From assembly GCA_014529385.2 (NCBI GenBank), contig CM043943.1, positions 105,870,355 through 105,934,354 of the forward strand: a stretch of 64,000 nt of DNA, read 5' to 3'. The position numbers were made by a program, and so were the translations under genes. This stretch comes from Adiantum capillus-veneris (Eukaryota; Streptophyta; Polypodiopsida; Polypodiales; Pteridaceae). Every line of letters begins with the position of its first letter. Positions within the stretch are counted from its first letter, which is position 1. The notes beneath the pieces were generated by a model. That model searched no databases. It was not told where the DNA came from and saw only the letters and a program-made list of their open reading frames with translations. Positions 42,274 through 53,583 of the stretch are shown piece after piece.

Positions 42274-43370
42274 AGCTACGCTTCACAGTGGTTTACTTTC
42301 CTGGAAAAAATTCGGCAGAGTTTCCCCTGTAAACTGACCTCTGAACCAATATCAACCTATCAAATGAACCAAGAAAGCTTCAAATTCTGCATAAATTTCG
42401 GCAGAGTCTCCTTTGTAAAATGGCTTTGGTGTACTCAAAAACAGACCAAAAAACAGCTCAAAAAACATTGTCTCTCTGACACTGTAAGCTATGGGTAAAC
42501 CTGTCCTGCACCTGTACTGTCTCTGACTGTTCTGTCACTGTCCTGTAAGCATAGACTGCGACAATGCCTCAATGGTAGTAAAGCAAAGATGCAATCCCAA
42601 CTGTCTAACTCACAGTCAATACATCCTAGCTGCCTATCTAAGGGTGCTCGAGGGATCGTTCCAAGACCTGTATCACCGAAAGGATCTCAACATTCGAGAA
42701 TCCCCCAGCTCAATAAAACCTCACTCGACCCTCAACAAAGTCTGCAGTAAATCTGACAGTACATAGACTTCCCACAAAGTCATACATCCACAAATTTCCC
42801 ACTGTATGTTGTAACCGCTGCGGCGGTTGTTTGCTGCATGACTCACAGCCAGCAAACCCTCAACAGACATACATCATCTCTTACAATACATCCCATGTAG
42901 AAGTACCTGCAATGTCAGGATGAAATCTGGAATATCAAGCAGCAAACACAAGCTACCTGATGAACTAGTGGACGTCGCCTACAGTTTGTGTGTAGATGTG
43001 CCCGTGTCGTATGTGACACGTCTCTAAGAACTGTGAGCCGTCCTTCGATGTGTAGACAACCACAAATCAACACTCTGGGAGTGTCGATATCCTCAGCACC
43101 TGCAATCGTAGGCCGAAAACCCCAAATTTGCAGAGTCGGATCTGCACCCGTCGAGACCACGTAGTTGAAAATGGCCTACGCAGACCTTTGTCGAAGCCGA
43201 ACGGTGGCCGAGATGACCTCATAATGAAATTCTGACAACACCATGGCCTTCGGGCTCTCCCACGAGATTTGGGGCCGTGTCTTCGCCTGTCGAATTTCAC
43301 TCCAATCTCAACTAGTGACTCTACCTCCTGCAGTGCTGCCGCGAGCCTTGATCTGAGCTCTGATACCAGT
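42274..43370 (-). other. Leader of H2
   Basis: About 1.1 kb, non-coding, same motifs as the H1 leader. It carries a small insertion (ggcggttgtttgctgcat region, about 42821-42840) relative to H1. Confidence 0.75.
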
Positions 43371-43562
43371 TGAAGGAGTACGAGCGGAAGTGCGACGCGA
43401 GAGAGAGTGCGAGAAGAAGAGCACGACGATATGGTGAACTCGCTCTACTGTAATGTGTAGAGCATAGTGAGTTCTTATTAGGTTTTAACAAAAGAATATG
43501 TGTACATACCTGGCGGCCCGCCCACTTACCTGGGCAACCACATTGGGCTTTATACCCCAACA
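43371..43562 (-). repeat. 5' LTR of H2
   Basis: 192 bp with intact ends; the PBS lies directly to its left on the plus strand (GCTCTGATACCAGT). Confidence 0.93.
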
Positions 43563-44007
43563 AAGTATGGAGCCTCATTGACCCTTGTAATTTTCTGTGG
43601 TAAAAGCGCACATTTGTAAGGCCCCCACTATGAGGAGAAGCCATCGTGTGTGAAGGAAAATCACTAGCCAAAAACCAAAATTTTCACGGCCAAAAATTAG
43701 GGGCAACTTTACGAGACTTTTTTTCCCCTCGCCGGAATATTATGGCCGGACGGCGGCCGGAAAGTGGTCGGAAAACAACCGGTTGGTTGGCCAGTGGGGC
43801 CGATAGTCGGTTGGCCGGTGGCCGGTGGTCGGAAGTCAATGGCCGATGGCTGGTGGCCGAATTCAATGGCCGGTGGCCGAATTCAAAAGCGGACTTGTCT
43901 TCTCAAGGGCGGCCACACATGGGCGGATTGAAGGGTCCGATTTGGACTTATCTACACAAGGGCGGCTACACATGGCTGCCTCTCATGAGAGAGGGCAGCC
44001 CTTTTGG

Positions 44008-44021
44008 CCTATAAAAGGAGG
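44008..44021 (+). promoter_or_regulatory. TATA box of the G LTR promoter
   Basis: CCTATAAAAGGAGG downstream of the GGCCGG-rich U3 block, the expected position for the LTR promoter. Confidence 0.6.
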
Positions 44022-44216
44022 ACATTTCCACACACATTTCATATTGTGAAGTTGATGCAACAAGGTGAGTGTGAGGTGGTGAGAGTGAAGCAAAGCGGGA
44101 GCTCCATTAAGGGTATAATCCCTTTGTAAACTACTTCTTGTTTTGAAGTACTAAAGCCATTGAGTGGCTGCTTTTCCATAGACGTAGCCCACATTGGGTG
44201 AACCACGTATATCGTG

Positions 44217-44220
<4 letters not shown>

Positions 44221-44308
<88 letters not shown>
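44221..44308. repeat. (CT)n microsatellite inside the G LTR
   Basis: CT tract with one G interruption, in the R/U5 portion of the LTR. Confidence 0.93.
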
Positions 44309-44424
44309 ACTCTATAATCTCTTGTGTGTGAAATCTATCTCTCTCCATTAAGTAATCTACTCAAATAGCTATTTAGCTACGTCATATTTTCTAAGAACAT
44401 GAATTATAAAAAAACGAATATCGA

Positions 44425-44643
44425 TGTTGGAAATAGGGTTGCACGGAAACACACATAGCTTGGAGAAGATGAAGAAGCTCAAGGCACACAACAGAGAGTA
44501 TATTGCTTATGAAAGACAAGTTAGCCCTAGAATGATGGGCATATATAAAATGCACAGGATAAAACCCCTCCTAGTGAGGAAAAAAATGCCATGGCAGTCC
44601 TAAGTGCGTTCACACACATCACTACCACATATGTATGGTAACA
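44425..44643 (-). repeat. 3' LTR of A3
   Basis: 219 bp; minus strand TGTTACC...TTTCCAACA. TATATATGCC near 44527-44537. Aligns throughout with the A2 LTR. Confidence 0.88.
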
Positions 44644-44670
44644 AATCTCCCCTGGGAGTGATGCAGTGAA
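44609..44670 (-). other. Inverted repeat bracketing the A3 PPT/LTR junction
   Basis: Plus-strand arms TTCACACACATCACT (44609-44623, LTR) and AGTGATGCAGTGAA (44657-44670, internal) pair over 12 of 14 positions around the PPT/LTR boundary. Confidence 0.75.
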
Positions 44671-45833
44671 CAAGAGCTGGCACATAGAGTATAGGGAAGT
44701 GCCATGCCAGGAGGACATGATTAGTCCACAAAGGGAAGTAAACCCAAAGCTTTGAGGAAAGCTTTGAACTTCTCATGAGACAATGCCTTTGTGAAAAGAT
44801 CTACAAAATTGTCTTGTGTTGGCACATAAGCCAAGTTGATCTCTCATGTTAAGAGTCTCTCTGACAGAGTGGTAATGCACCTCAATGTGCTTTGTGCAAG
44901 CATGAAAAACTAGGCTCCTTACAACTACCAATGTGCTTTGAATGTTAGTGTAGATGACATTGGCAATGTCCTATCCAACACCCAAATCAGCCATAAGGCA
45001 TCTCAGCCATACACACACAATCATGCTATGAAGACTATCATGTACTCAGCCTCACAATTGGAAGTGGCCATAGTAGGTTGCTTCTTGCTCAACCATGATA
45101 TGCAAGAGTTGTCGAGCATGAAACAAAACCCACTCATGGACACTCACGTGTCATAAAAATGAGCCCAATCTGAGTCCAAAAAAGATTGTAAATCTAGCGG
45201 CAATGATCCCCCGTTGGGATAAAACAACCCAAGATGTAAAGTGTCACTCAAGTAGCAAAAGATCCTCTTGACAGCATCCGATGCTTAGACCCTGGGCTAT
45301 GCATAAATCTACGAATATGTGAGACTAAAAATTGAATATTTGGCCTTGTATTGCATACATAAATAAGGGATTCAACAACATTTTGATAAAGAGTTACATG
45401 AGCAGGATCACCAACATCATGAAAACTCAATTTCAAACCTGCTCACATGGGAGTAGCAATAGGTTTGCAGTCCTCAAGTCCAAACTTACATAGCAATGTT
45501 TCTATGTAGCTCGTTTGGCACAAGGAAATACCACCATCACACTGCTTAAACTCTATGCCCAAGTAATGATGCAACAGCCCCAAGTCTTTCATCTTGAAGG
45601 TAGAATTCAAATCAGCCTTAAATTCAGCAAAAGGTCTCGTTTGGTCCAGTGATCAGCAAATCATCCACACAGAGAACAACGATCAGAAATACATCACCCT
45701 CACACTTTACATACAAAGTGCTTTCTGTTGGATTGATACAAAATCCTCGTTTAACCAAATGAGTGTCAGATTTCTTATACCAAGCACGAGGAGACTGCTT
45801 CAACCCATACAAAGATTTCTTACATTTGCACAC
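44657..45833 (-). pseudogene. RT C-terminus and RNase H of A3
   Basis: The ORF at 45624-45833 reads C-K-K-S-L-Y-G-L-K-Q-S-P-R-A-W and C-V-D-D-L-L (Tyr to Cys before the catalytic pair). Connection and RNase H follow in pieces down to about 44700, with T-K-H-I-E-V-H-Y-H matched near 44870-44910. Frameshifts are frequent. Confidence 0.78.
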
Positions 45834-45834
45834 T

Positions 45835-47050
45835 TTATCTTCTTCTTCTTTTATGAAAAAACCACGAGGCTACAGATGCATGGCAAGAACTTGAGCAAGT
45901 ACGACTAGACAAAGGTGCATCCAATTTACTATCACGCAAAGTATGCACCATCCATTTTGGCATACCTCTAGCCTCCTCATTCTCAACCCTTTCCACATAA
46001 AGTACATCATGTACATCTGCATCCGCAATAATAGGTTGATCCGTAGCATTTTGTAAAACCCCCATATGCTGTACATTTTCTTGATTGGAATTTACATTCA
46101 AGTTTCCACCAGTGAAAAGAGGCAAAGAATTGTCATAAATGTCATGTGAGATTACACTATTGTCTCTAATACATGACAACAAGGGTTGAAAAGAATCTTC
46201 CACAAACACAACATCTCATGAAACCAAGATACATTTTTTTTTGTGGATGGTACAACCTAGAACCTTTGCTTTCAATATTGTAACCAACAAAAATACATTT
46301 AACAACCTTATCATCTTCTTCTTTTTTTTGCAATTGTGGCACCAAAGCATAAGCTAAACAACCAAAAACGTGTATGTGATCAATAGATGGCTTCCTAACA
46401 TGCCATGCTTCATAAGGAGTCATATACTGCAAAGCTTCTATAGGACACCTATTAAGCACATAAGTAGCACACACGATGGCCTCAAGACAAAATGAATGTG
46501 GCAAAGCTTGACTCTTGACCATACACTATGCCATTTCCATAAGCAACCTGTTTTTTCTTTTATCAATACAATTTTGTTGAAGTTTATACGGCACTGTACA
46601 TTGGTGTTTTATCCCAGGACCATCCCAAAATGCATTAAATTCATGAGAGATATACTCCTCCCCTCGATTGGAATGGAGGGTGCCCATAGTATATTTAGAG
46701 ACATTTTCAACCACAGCCAAAAATTGCTTGAAGCACATTTACACTTCATACTTTACTTTAAGCGGATACACCCATGCATGCCTCAAGTAATCATCATTGA
46801 AAGTCATGAAGTAAAGGTAATTGCCCAAGGACGGAGTTTGCATGGACCCACAAACATCACTATGCACAAGCTGCAACCTGCATGTATCCCTATTTGAACC
46901 ATCCTTTAGAAACTTTGAACGCTGCATCTCACCCAAAATACGGCCTTCACAAACATGCTTCGCAGGTGCTTCAAGAGACAGCAAAGAAGCAACCATATCA
47001 AATTTTTGCAAATGGCAAAATTCATATGTCCAAAACGTGCATGCCAAACT
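45835..47050 (-). pseudogene. Integrase of A3
   Basis: 46739-47047: F-G/E-x-x-R-C-x-V and H-S-D-V-C-G-S with Y-L-R-H-A-W-V-Y. 46526-46738: H-S-N-R-G-E-E-Y and a changed I-D-K-R-K-N-R (Glu to Lys at the third catalytic position). 46166-46522: C-terminal M-T-P-Y-E-A-W and V-F-G-C-L-A. The last piece runs directly into RT sequence near 45840 (F-F-H-K-R/K-E-E-E-D). Confidence 0.75.
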
Positions 47051-47462
47051 TTTGCATCTGAAACAGCCTTTGAATCCACAACTGCATTTGCAAAATTATG
47101 CCCACACTTGTCATACAAAGTGAGCTTATATAGGCCACGGCATAAAATGCGAGATGTAACAATCTCATCACCAAAATTGAGATCATGAATTGTACATGTG
47201 TCATCCACAAATTTCACAACAAGACCAAGTCTAGCAAGTGCAGATACAGACAAAAGGTTCGTTTTGAATACAGGTACATAAAGTGCATCAACAAGTGTGA
47301 AAGAACTGCCATTCGCAGCAATTAGCACAATCTTTCCAACCCCCTTGACCAGATAGGAGGCATTGTTTGCACAAGTGATTGTGTTCTCATGAGGGACATC
47401 CTCAAGAGAGGTAAACAAGTCACGATGAGAGGTAATGGGCTTTGTAGCACCACTATCAAAGC
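46906..47462 (-). pseudogene. Protease end and pre-integrase domain of A3
   Basis: F-D-S-G-A-T is readable at 47440-47462, immediately next to the C insertion; then N-T-I-T-C-A-N-N-A-S-Y, D-A-L-Y-V-P-V-F and L-Y-K-L-T-L-Y-D, H-A-R-F-G-H-M. Confidence 0.8.
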
Positions 47463-47616
47463 TGTAAGAAAAGGGATACTAGCGTATGAGAGTCCACCAC
47501 CCAACCACCCTTTTAATAGGCAAGCCCCTAGCCCTTTGCCCTAGTTGGACTCCCCGTTCCACACCGCCTAGCCTGGCCCTGCCCTTGTCTTGTCTGGCCT
47601 TGCCGGTGTCCTAACA
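47463..47616 (-). repeat. 3' LTR of element C
   Basis: 154 bp. Minus-strand TATA-like CCTATTAAAAGGG lies about 110 bases into the LTR, leaving a very short R/U5. Confidence 0.92.
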
Positions 47617-47636
47617 TTACTCCCCCCTTAAGAAGA

Positions 47637-47654
47637 GTTTTCGTCCTCGAAAAC
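47637..47654 (-). other. AGGA-loop hairpin upstream of the C PPT
   Basis: Minus strand GTTTTCG-AGGA-CGAAAAC, a perfect 7-bp stem with an AGGA tetraloop, 6 bases from the purine run. Element B has the same loop on a different stem (20823-20838). Confidence 0.85.
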
Positions 47655-50600
47655 AAAAGCAGGAAGGTTCTACTTAAGAACACTAATGTTCTCTCAAGTG
47701 GCATCCTTCATGGATCCAGCTGTTTGGTTGACCGGAACACGGTTCCGCAGGAGGTTCAATGAAACCAAGAGTAACATCTTGATTTTCCACATTGTTGTCC
47801 ATTTGTAACCATCTAGTGTGTAGACTCTATTTAGAACGCACATGAGCATGCTAAACGAGTTATCACGACAAAGATGTACCCGAAAGAGTACCGCTTTTCA
47901 CTTTCTGTGAAGGTAACTTGCTGACCTAACTCATCAACCAAGTGTAAGTCCTTGACCTGTTCTCAAATTTCATCAGTAAACAACCCCTCCCTAACGAGTT
48001 TCAAGGTTGAGAACCTGACTTATACATGAAGAGACTACCTAGTCACAACATGCATTAACTGATAGTAAGTAAACTCAAAGAAGAGCAATAAATGCTTATT
48101 AATTGTATTGCTTGGTACTAATGTACGCACTTGCATATACTTTAGCACAAGATTACACTTTGTAATCTGCATATCCCCTTGGATAAGTGACAGTACTGAG
48201 GTGTGTTTTCCCCACGGTTTTACAGCCAGACTTGCCAGATGGCTGGTAAACGGGATAACAATATCATACCACATTGCTGAAGAATCAACAATGGAATGAA
48301 TAACCCTCGCGGTTAACTTGAAAAATCTACAAGCATCCAAACCGAGCCATAACCTCTATTGATGATTGGTAGACCTAAAAAGTAATCTCATAGAGATACT
48401 GCACTTAGAGTGCAAAATGCTTCATAAGCAACAACTTGAGGAATATGCCATGCCGTTCCAAATCAGCATTTGCTAAACACTAGGGCCCATAACACCTAGT
48501 GTGCATGCATTTAGCAAAAACAAACCCGAACCTGTATATCCATAATGATCCTTGCCAATACTTATGGCAAATGTGATGCGCCTAGCGCGCATTAAAAATG
48601 AATGTAAATAGTTCTAAAAAGAAACTAAATACTTTTAGTTGCAATCTTTTGCAAGCCTTGCTGAAACGTCTGAATCACAATAGAAGGTGAAACATTGATC
48701 ACTTCTAGGTACAGACAATGAAAATTTTTCATAACAACTTATAGCCTTGCTATATGTATAAACAACCATCTGTAATGTTGTTTAGCAATACTTGTAGCTG
48801 AACAAGTCATTGTAAGTATCCGACAATTTTTGGCCACTGAAATTACTTTTGATATGTCGTGCTAAAAATGGTCTAGAAAATAGATTTGACCAGCACTTAG
48901 GGACTTTGTCGTGACACATATTTGAAATAGGGTGCGCCAGTGTCAGTCCCAGAGACTCATATTCGCCACATGTGGAATATATCTCAACTAAGGATGTCTG
49001 AAAAAAGAACATCCTACAAGTACAAGATGTACTTGTTTGTGGAGGTAACTCTAAACACTCTGCGACAAGAGTGAGAGGGACCCTCATTCATTGCTCCACA
49101 CTGGCTAAACCGAACTCCTTGAGTTCCTAGACCATGTTGTATCCCCTGTGACAACATGTGCTAAATCAAATCCTACAAGTGGATTCATAACAGCATAAGG
49201 CAGAAAGGTAGATTGGACACTTGGCCCAAAATACTTTGTGCCGACATGCCCGTGGCATGGCTCTGTAACACTCAAGCGTACTTATACGTCTTGAAAAACC
49301 AAGAAAATTATACTAAAAATGGAATAACATCAAATCAATAGATGCGTACCTGGAGATTTGAACGTAATGTTCACTTGCCCGTATTCAAAGGGAGAGGAGC
49401 ACGTCCCCTCACTAAAAAACCAAACACCATTACACTGGGAACCTTGGGTGCAACTAGCAGGTAACGGTAACCAACGTAGTTAACCGTGTACAAAATGATG
49501 AGAATCAACTTAAAAAGTTGAATTTGTCCGCTACCGCGTGGTAGATTGTTGAATTCTTTCCTTGAAAGTATAAAAGATCAAATTGTGATCCTCAATGCGT
49601 ATGGGGTGATTTAGTAAGCACCCGCTGGGTCGTACCCCAAAACTGTGATGTCATAGACACTCATAGTGCTATAGAGAGAGCGAGAAATCCACACAAGTAA
49701 GATGCCTAACTCGTATCAACAGCCATGTTGTCTCAACTGTTTGCTGCCTCTAGACTCCATGGTATAGATCAGTTGATGTAAGTGCAAGAGTATCAAAAAC
49801 TCAACTTGAGCATCGCACTAGAAACATATAGTGCAAAAATGACACCCTAATCCTCCAAAATGACAAAACTCTTGCTCGTTCATTAACGTTGATATGTTCG
49901 ATGTGTACTCCACTGGGCAAATCTGTTCGATCCTAAGAACAATCACCCAAGGAATGCCAATAGTTGGGTCCTACCCAAAATCTGACAATGACTCCTAGTC
50001 AGCATGTGTGGTGCATAGCCTTTATGGCAATTAGTGTTCACTCAAGGAAACGATGAGACGATGAGACTAATGTAGAGGGCATCTTGCCCAATTTCTAGCT
50101 GAGAGTTAGAGCACCTTGGCTCATGCTGACTCCCAAACAAAACATGTCTCAAAAAATGCGTAGAAAGTTTTCATTATTCATGGAGAGAAATAAGAAAGAG
50201 AGAGAAAATGTTGGGCTAAGGAACTTTCCTTAAGTGAATGTGGTGTATGCCCCATGTATATAATCCCGTGCAGACCACGTATGTGTCGTAGCTTATCTTA
50301 TAAGCGTACAACTATGTACTTAGACCATGCCCTCATAGAGCGAGGTACCATAAGTCACATAAAAAATATTTTAGGATAGCAGTTACTTACCTTGTCCTTG
50401 ACAGAGTATTTAGTGTTATAGCGGAAGCATATACATTGATGGAGTATCATACGTCCAGCGGACTAGTACTCCGTGCAAAAAATAGAATAGTAAGCCCTTG
50501 GCTTCAATGACAGTCTTATCTATGTGAGCCGTTGGGATACGTGTTGTGCATGATTACGCTGACATGGATACATCACAGTGCACCATTGCGTAAACTGTGA

Positions 50601-52149
50601 GCTTATATCCACATAGTGTCAAAGATGTGTGCCATTATCAATGATTTGAAGTACTCAATGGATAATACATTGGCACATAAGAGAAGTCGTGCTTCACATG
50701 AAGTTTGACAAAGCACTTTGCTTTGTACAACGGCTTCTTGTGGAGTCTGCCCAAGCACTTTGCTTTACACAATAGAGAGAGATTTTCCAAAATGAAAAGT
50801 AAAACATAGACAAAAACAAACATAACTTGAAGTTGACTAACCTTGTTGCCCACATGTTCCAGGTGTCTGGTAGTGCTCTCGAATTTAGCTCATAGCTTGT
50901 CGCCAACGTGTGGCAGGTTTAATCTGGCTCATAGCCATATATGCGAATAACTTGAGAGCCGGATGTCCCTCACATGCCTTCTTGGCTGTGTTTAATTCGA
51001 TCTTTAGTGAGAAAACAGCTAGACATGTTGCAAAGATTCCCAAGTTTGTATGTTGATAGCATATTCCAAACGTGCTATGTTGTATGTCTTAGAGTGAAGC
51101 CTTGCTTCCTAGAAGTCTATGCGTAAGATGAGACAAAATGGATACTAAATGCTCATAGCAAACAGGTATGCTTGTTGACACACATGTGTCCAAGTAGAGA
51201 AGAAGCGACCTTGTCAAAAATAGTAGGGAGAATTGACCGTGCCAAATCGTGTAGCGTATTGAGAATCCTGAGATTCCCCAATACTGATAGGATAGCATCT
51301 ATTCTGAAACACTATCAAGTGCCCTTGGCATTGAAAGTCGTAGCATCCCTAAGTGTGGTGATTGCATTGACTCCTACTCCCTGGCAAGTTACAACACCTA
51401 AGATTGATGATGCATCCAATGCATGAAGCCGTGCTCCTGAAAGCCTTGCTTTCCCCCTCCAAAACGAGTTTATCTTCGAAATTTCTAGGCAACAGGTTAC
51501 GTTCGATTCCAGTTTTTCTTGTTTTTCCATGTTTCCACTTTTACCTGGAAATTATTGTTGCTATGCAAAGCAAATTATTATTCTAGCCGCTTTAGCGACA
51601 CAAGCCGTGCATGTGAATCGGAGTTTGGCATCGTCATAAGTAGCCACATACAGAGCCGCGATCTGATCTTATGCCCTTGTATGGATGATGCACCCATATA
51701 CTACTGTGTGTCTGATTGAGCTTGTCGTTCCTCGACCATGTCGAGGAGCACTCCATATGAAAAACATAAAATGTCAACAAATACTAAGTATCTGCATTTG
51801 ATAAACAAAACATACCTTCAACTTGAGTTTGCGACTGGCAGCAATCGTGTCATGTTGTAGAATATCGTCGTGCCAGTAGGTTGCTTGCCGAAATGAAAGC
51901 CGTGCTGCTCAACTTGCTTGAATGTTCTCCACCTGGTGACCATTGGCCGGATTACGATGTAATGAGTCCTTGCTGCCATGCAAAGCATGCCATTGATGCC
52001 ATACTATGTCATAAAGCCTTATTTTGCATCGATTGTATCGTAATCCAAGTCCTTGACATTGGTTTACATCCACTCATGCCTTGCATGATTTGCCTTGACT
52101 GTCCTTGCAAGGTTGGCCATGCTTAAGCCCTTGCATTTTCGTAGGTTAT

Positions 52150-52363
52150 TTTATCAGGTAGGACAATTCTTGTTGAGGGTGCAAGAGATCCCGAGTTCAA
52201 TTCTTGAAATGTCTGTCGGGATGAGCGGCCATGCCGGTTTCTTGTTAGTGGATGGCGGACCATAGCCCAAGGCTGGAGTCACTGTGGAGAGTTGCTTGTG
52301 GACACCATCCCTAAACTCTTGTAAAATAACCTAAACTAGGGTAAAATTATTATTAAAAAAAAA
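52150..52363 (+). repeat. SINE-like repeat inside element C
   Basis: Box-B-like GAGTTCAATTCT (52193-52204) with a weak box A upstream, a ~150-base body and an ATTATTAAAAAAAAA tail. Direction and tail fit a tRNA-derived SINE; no TSD identified. Confidence 0.45.
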
Positions 52364-52684
52364 CTCACAGCGATGGCGGCCGTCTACGCAGGGTAAGCAA
52401 GACTCACCCTGCTTGCTACGTTGCTCCTGCATCCTCAAGCCAATAACAGGTCTTGCTCAGCATGCCAGTGCAAAGCCAACGACCCTCTCTGCACACAAAA
52501 CGGTGGAGGACGAGTCCCTTACAATTGTGTGTATAGGAGACGGTTCTCGCCTTGTCGAATCCGTTGTCAAACACCTACCATGCAAGCCCTACTTCCCGTT
52601 GTGCTTTCATGCACGACACAGAAGGCGAGCACCAAATTTTATCCATGCATATCTCCTTAGGCTCCATGCCTCCTTTTCCCAAGA

Positions 52685-52754
52685 CGAGAGAGAGAGAGAG
52701 AGCTGAGAGAGGGAGAGAGGCATGCATCCAAGAACTCATGAGAGAGAGAGAGAG

Positions 52755-52800
<46 letters not shown>
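52685..52800. repeat. (GA)n tracts next to the C PBS
   Basis: Two GA blocks separated by a repeated gcatgcatccaagaactcat phrase that also follows the second block, so the unit itself is duplicated. Confidence 0.85.
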
Positions 52801-52871
52801 CATGCATCCAAGAACTCATACTCCTCTCCTTCCCCCTTCCACAGCTTTCCCCTCCATGGCTCTGATACCAA

Positions 52872-53025
52872 TGTAAGACAAGGGGTACTAGCGTATGAGA
52901 GTCCACCACCCAACCACCCTTTTAATAGGCAAGCCCCTGGCCCTTTGCCCTAGTTGGACTCCCCGTTCCACACCGCCTAGCCCGGCCCTGCCCTTGTCTT
53001 GTCTGGCCTTGCCGGTGTCCTAACA
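52872..53025 (-). repeat. 5' LTR of element C
   Basis: 154 bp with intact TG/CA ends, next to the PBS and TSD. Confidence 0.92.
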
Positions 53026-53545
53026 AAAGCACCACACATGAGCATTTGTAGTAACTGACATACATGCATCATGGACAGAATTATCATAAGTGCACTCTGC
53101 ACTAAAAGCCCATTTTGCATCTACATCAACATCACAATCTCCTTTTACAGAAGATTCTACAATTGTTGCACTTGTGATGGAACCATCCTTTTTCTTCTTA
53201 GCCTCTTTTGCCTTCAATTTTGGACACTGCTTGATCAAGTGATCATTAGCTTCACAATAATGGCAACACATCTTCTTTTTGCCCTTTTCACTAGAATTTT
53301 CAGACAAAGTGCTGCCAACAGAAGCATTAGGAACAGGTGCCTTCCCCTTGCAGAAGAACCATGAGGAGTGGCTACATTGTTGTTACCACTTTTTCTTTTG
53401 AGTAGCAATAAAGGCTTGTTCAACTGCACGATGTCTTTTTGCCAAAGTGCATATATCTTTCCACTAATGCGTACACAAAATTCCACTTGGGTGTACTCTT
53501 GCCTAGTCTCAATAGAATGCTTAAAAAAACACCTCCAAGGAAACA
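53026..53545 (-). pseudogene. Gag C-terminus with zinc knuckle (A3)
   Basis: Complete knuckle C-H-Y-C-E-A-N-D-H-L-I-K-Q-C, Lys-rich spacer, then up to A-H-V-W next to the protease. Element C inserted between this and F-D-S-G-A. Upstream pieces (H-S-I-E-T-R-Q-E-Y, R-I-S-G-K-I-Y-A-L) are gag helices in another frame. Confidence 0.8.
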
Positions 53546-53548
53546 CAC

Positions 53549-53583
53549 ACACACACATAGACACACACACACACACACACACA
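53549..53583. repeat. (AC)n microsatellite at the 5' break of A3
   Basis: Interrupted AC tract; gag homology ends here, as in A1 at 611-657. Confidence 0.9.

Larger units (their letters stand above)
38042..43562 (-). mobile_element. Copia element H2, nested in the 3' LTR of G
   Basis: 192-bp LTRs (38042-38233 and 43371-43562) differ at 5 positions by my count. TSD aagta at 38037-38041 and 43563-43567. PBS and PPT as in H1. Full-length: leader, gag, knuckle/protease, integrase, RT, RNase H. It is broken only by stops and lacks the two deletions seen in H1. Confidence 0.95.
28874..44424 (+). mobile_element. Ty1/copia element G, host of two nested H copies
   Basis: Gag-protease (28874-29953), pre-integrase (29950-30095), [H1], integrase (35274-36240), RT (36249-37358), RNase H (37359-37970), PPT (CCAAGTGGGAGAT) and 3' LTR (38033-38041, [H2], 43563 to about 44424). 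The 5' LTR and leader are missing: gag begins right after the H-like fragment. Lesions: protease D-S-R-A, a gag/pol frameshift, integrase final Glu to Lys, a 28-bp insertion in the integrase, and one stop between RT and RNase H. Confidence 0.9.
43563..44424 (+). repeat. Remainder of the 3' LTR of G
   Basis: Resumes with the TSD copy aagta and continues G's U3. 43735-43880 is a GC-rich block of GGCCGG/TGGCCG units with a repeated ggtggccgaattcaatggcc phrase. A TATA box CCTATAAAAGGAGG lies at 44008-44021. A (CT)n tract fills 44221-44308. The exact 3' end is not visible, since A3 starts at 44425. Confidence 0.75.
47655..52871 (-). other. Non-coding interior of element C
   Basis: About 5.2 kb without supportable ORFs on either strand. 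A SINE-like insert lies at 52150-52363 and (GA)n tracts near the PBS (52685-52800). Several small Cys-rich ORFs (for example 51881-52126, +) show no family pattern and are treated as chance. Confidence 0.65.
47463..53025 (-). mobile_element. Element C: short-LTR, apparently non-coding LTR retrotransposon
   Basis: 154-bp LTRs (47463-47616 and 52872-53025; 4 differences by my count) start TGTTAGGACACC and end CTTACA on the minus strand. TSD aaagc at 47458-47462 and 53026-53030. PBS (plus GCTCTGATACCA, 52859-52870) and PPT (AAGGGGGGAGTAA) are both present. The 5.25-kb interior has no gag or pol domain I can recognise; the longest ORFs (about 112 codons) are low-complexity. The CGAGGACG hairpin upstream of the PPT suggests a Ty3/gypsy ancestor. 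It would need proteins from another element. Confidence 0.9.
44425..53545 (-). mobile_element. Copia element A3, split by element C
   Basis: Minus-strand order: gag knuckle (53026-53545), protease, [element C 47463-53025], pre-integrase, integrase, RT, RNase H, PPT, 3' LTR (44425-44643). The 5' LTR and N-terminal gag are missing; the left end of gag runs into an AC microsatellite, as in A1. The integrase C-terminus joins RT directly near 45835-45850, so the RT N-terminus is deleted. Many stops occur. Confidence 0.87.

Noticed and set aside
30096-43562. H1 and H2 as one duplicated block
   Set aside because: Each has its own 5-bp TSD and its own LTR pair with private differences, so they are two insertions.
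51881-52126. 81-codon Cys-rich ORF on the plus strand (also 52421-52660)
   Set aside because: Cys spacing matches no zinc-finger or knottin pattern I know, there is no signal peptide, and it lies in the non-coding interior of element C.
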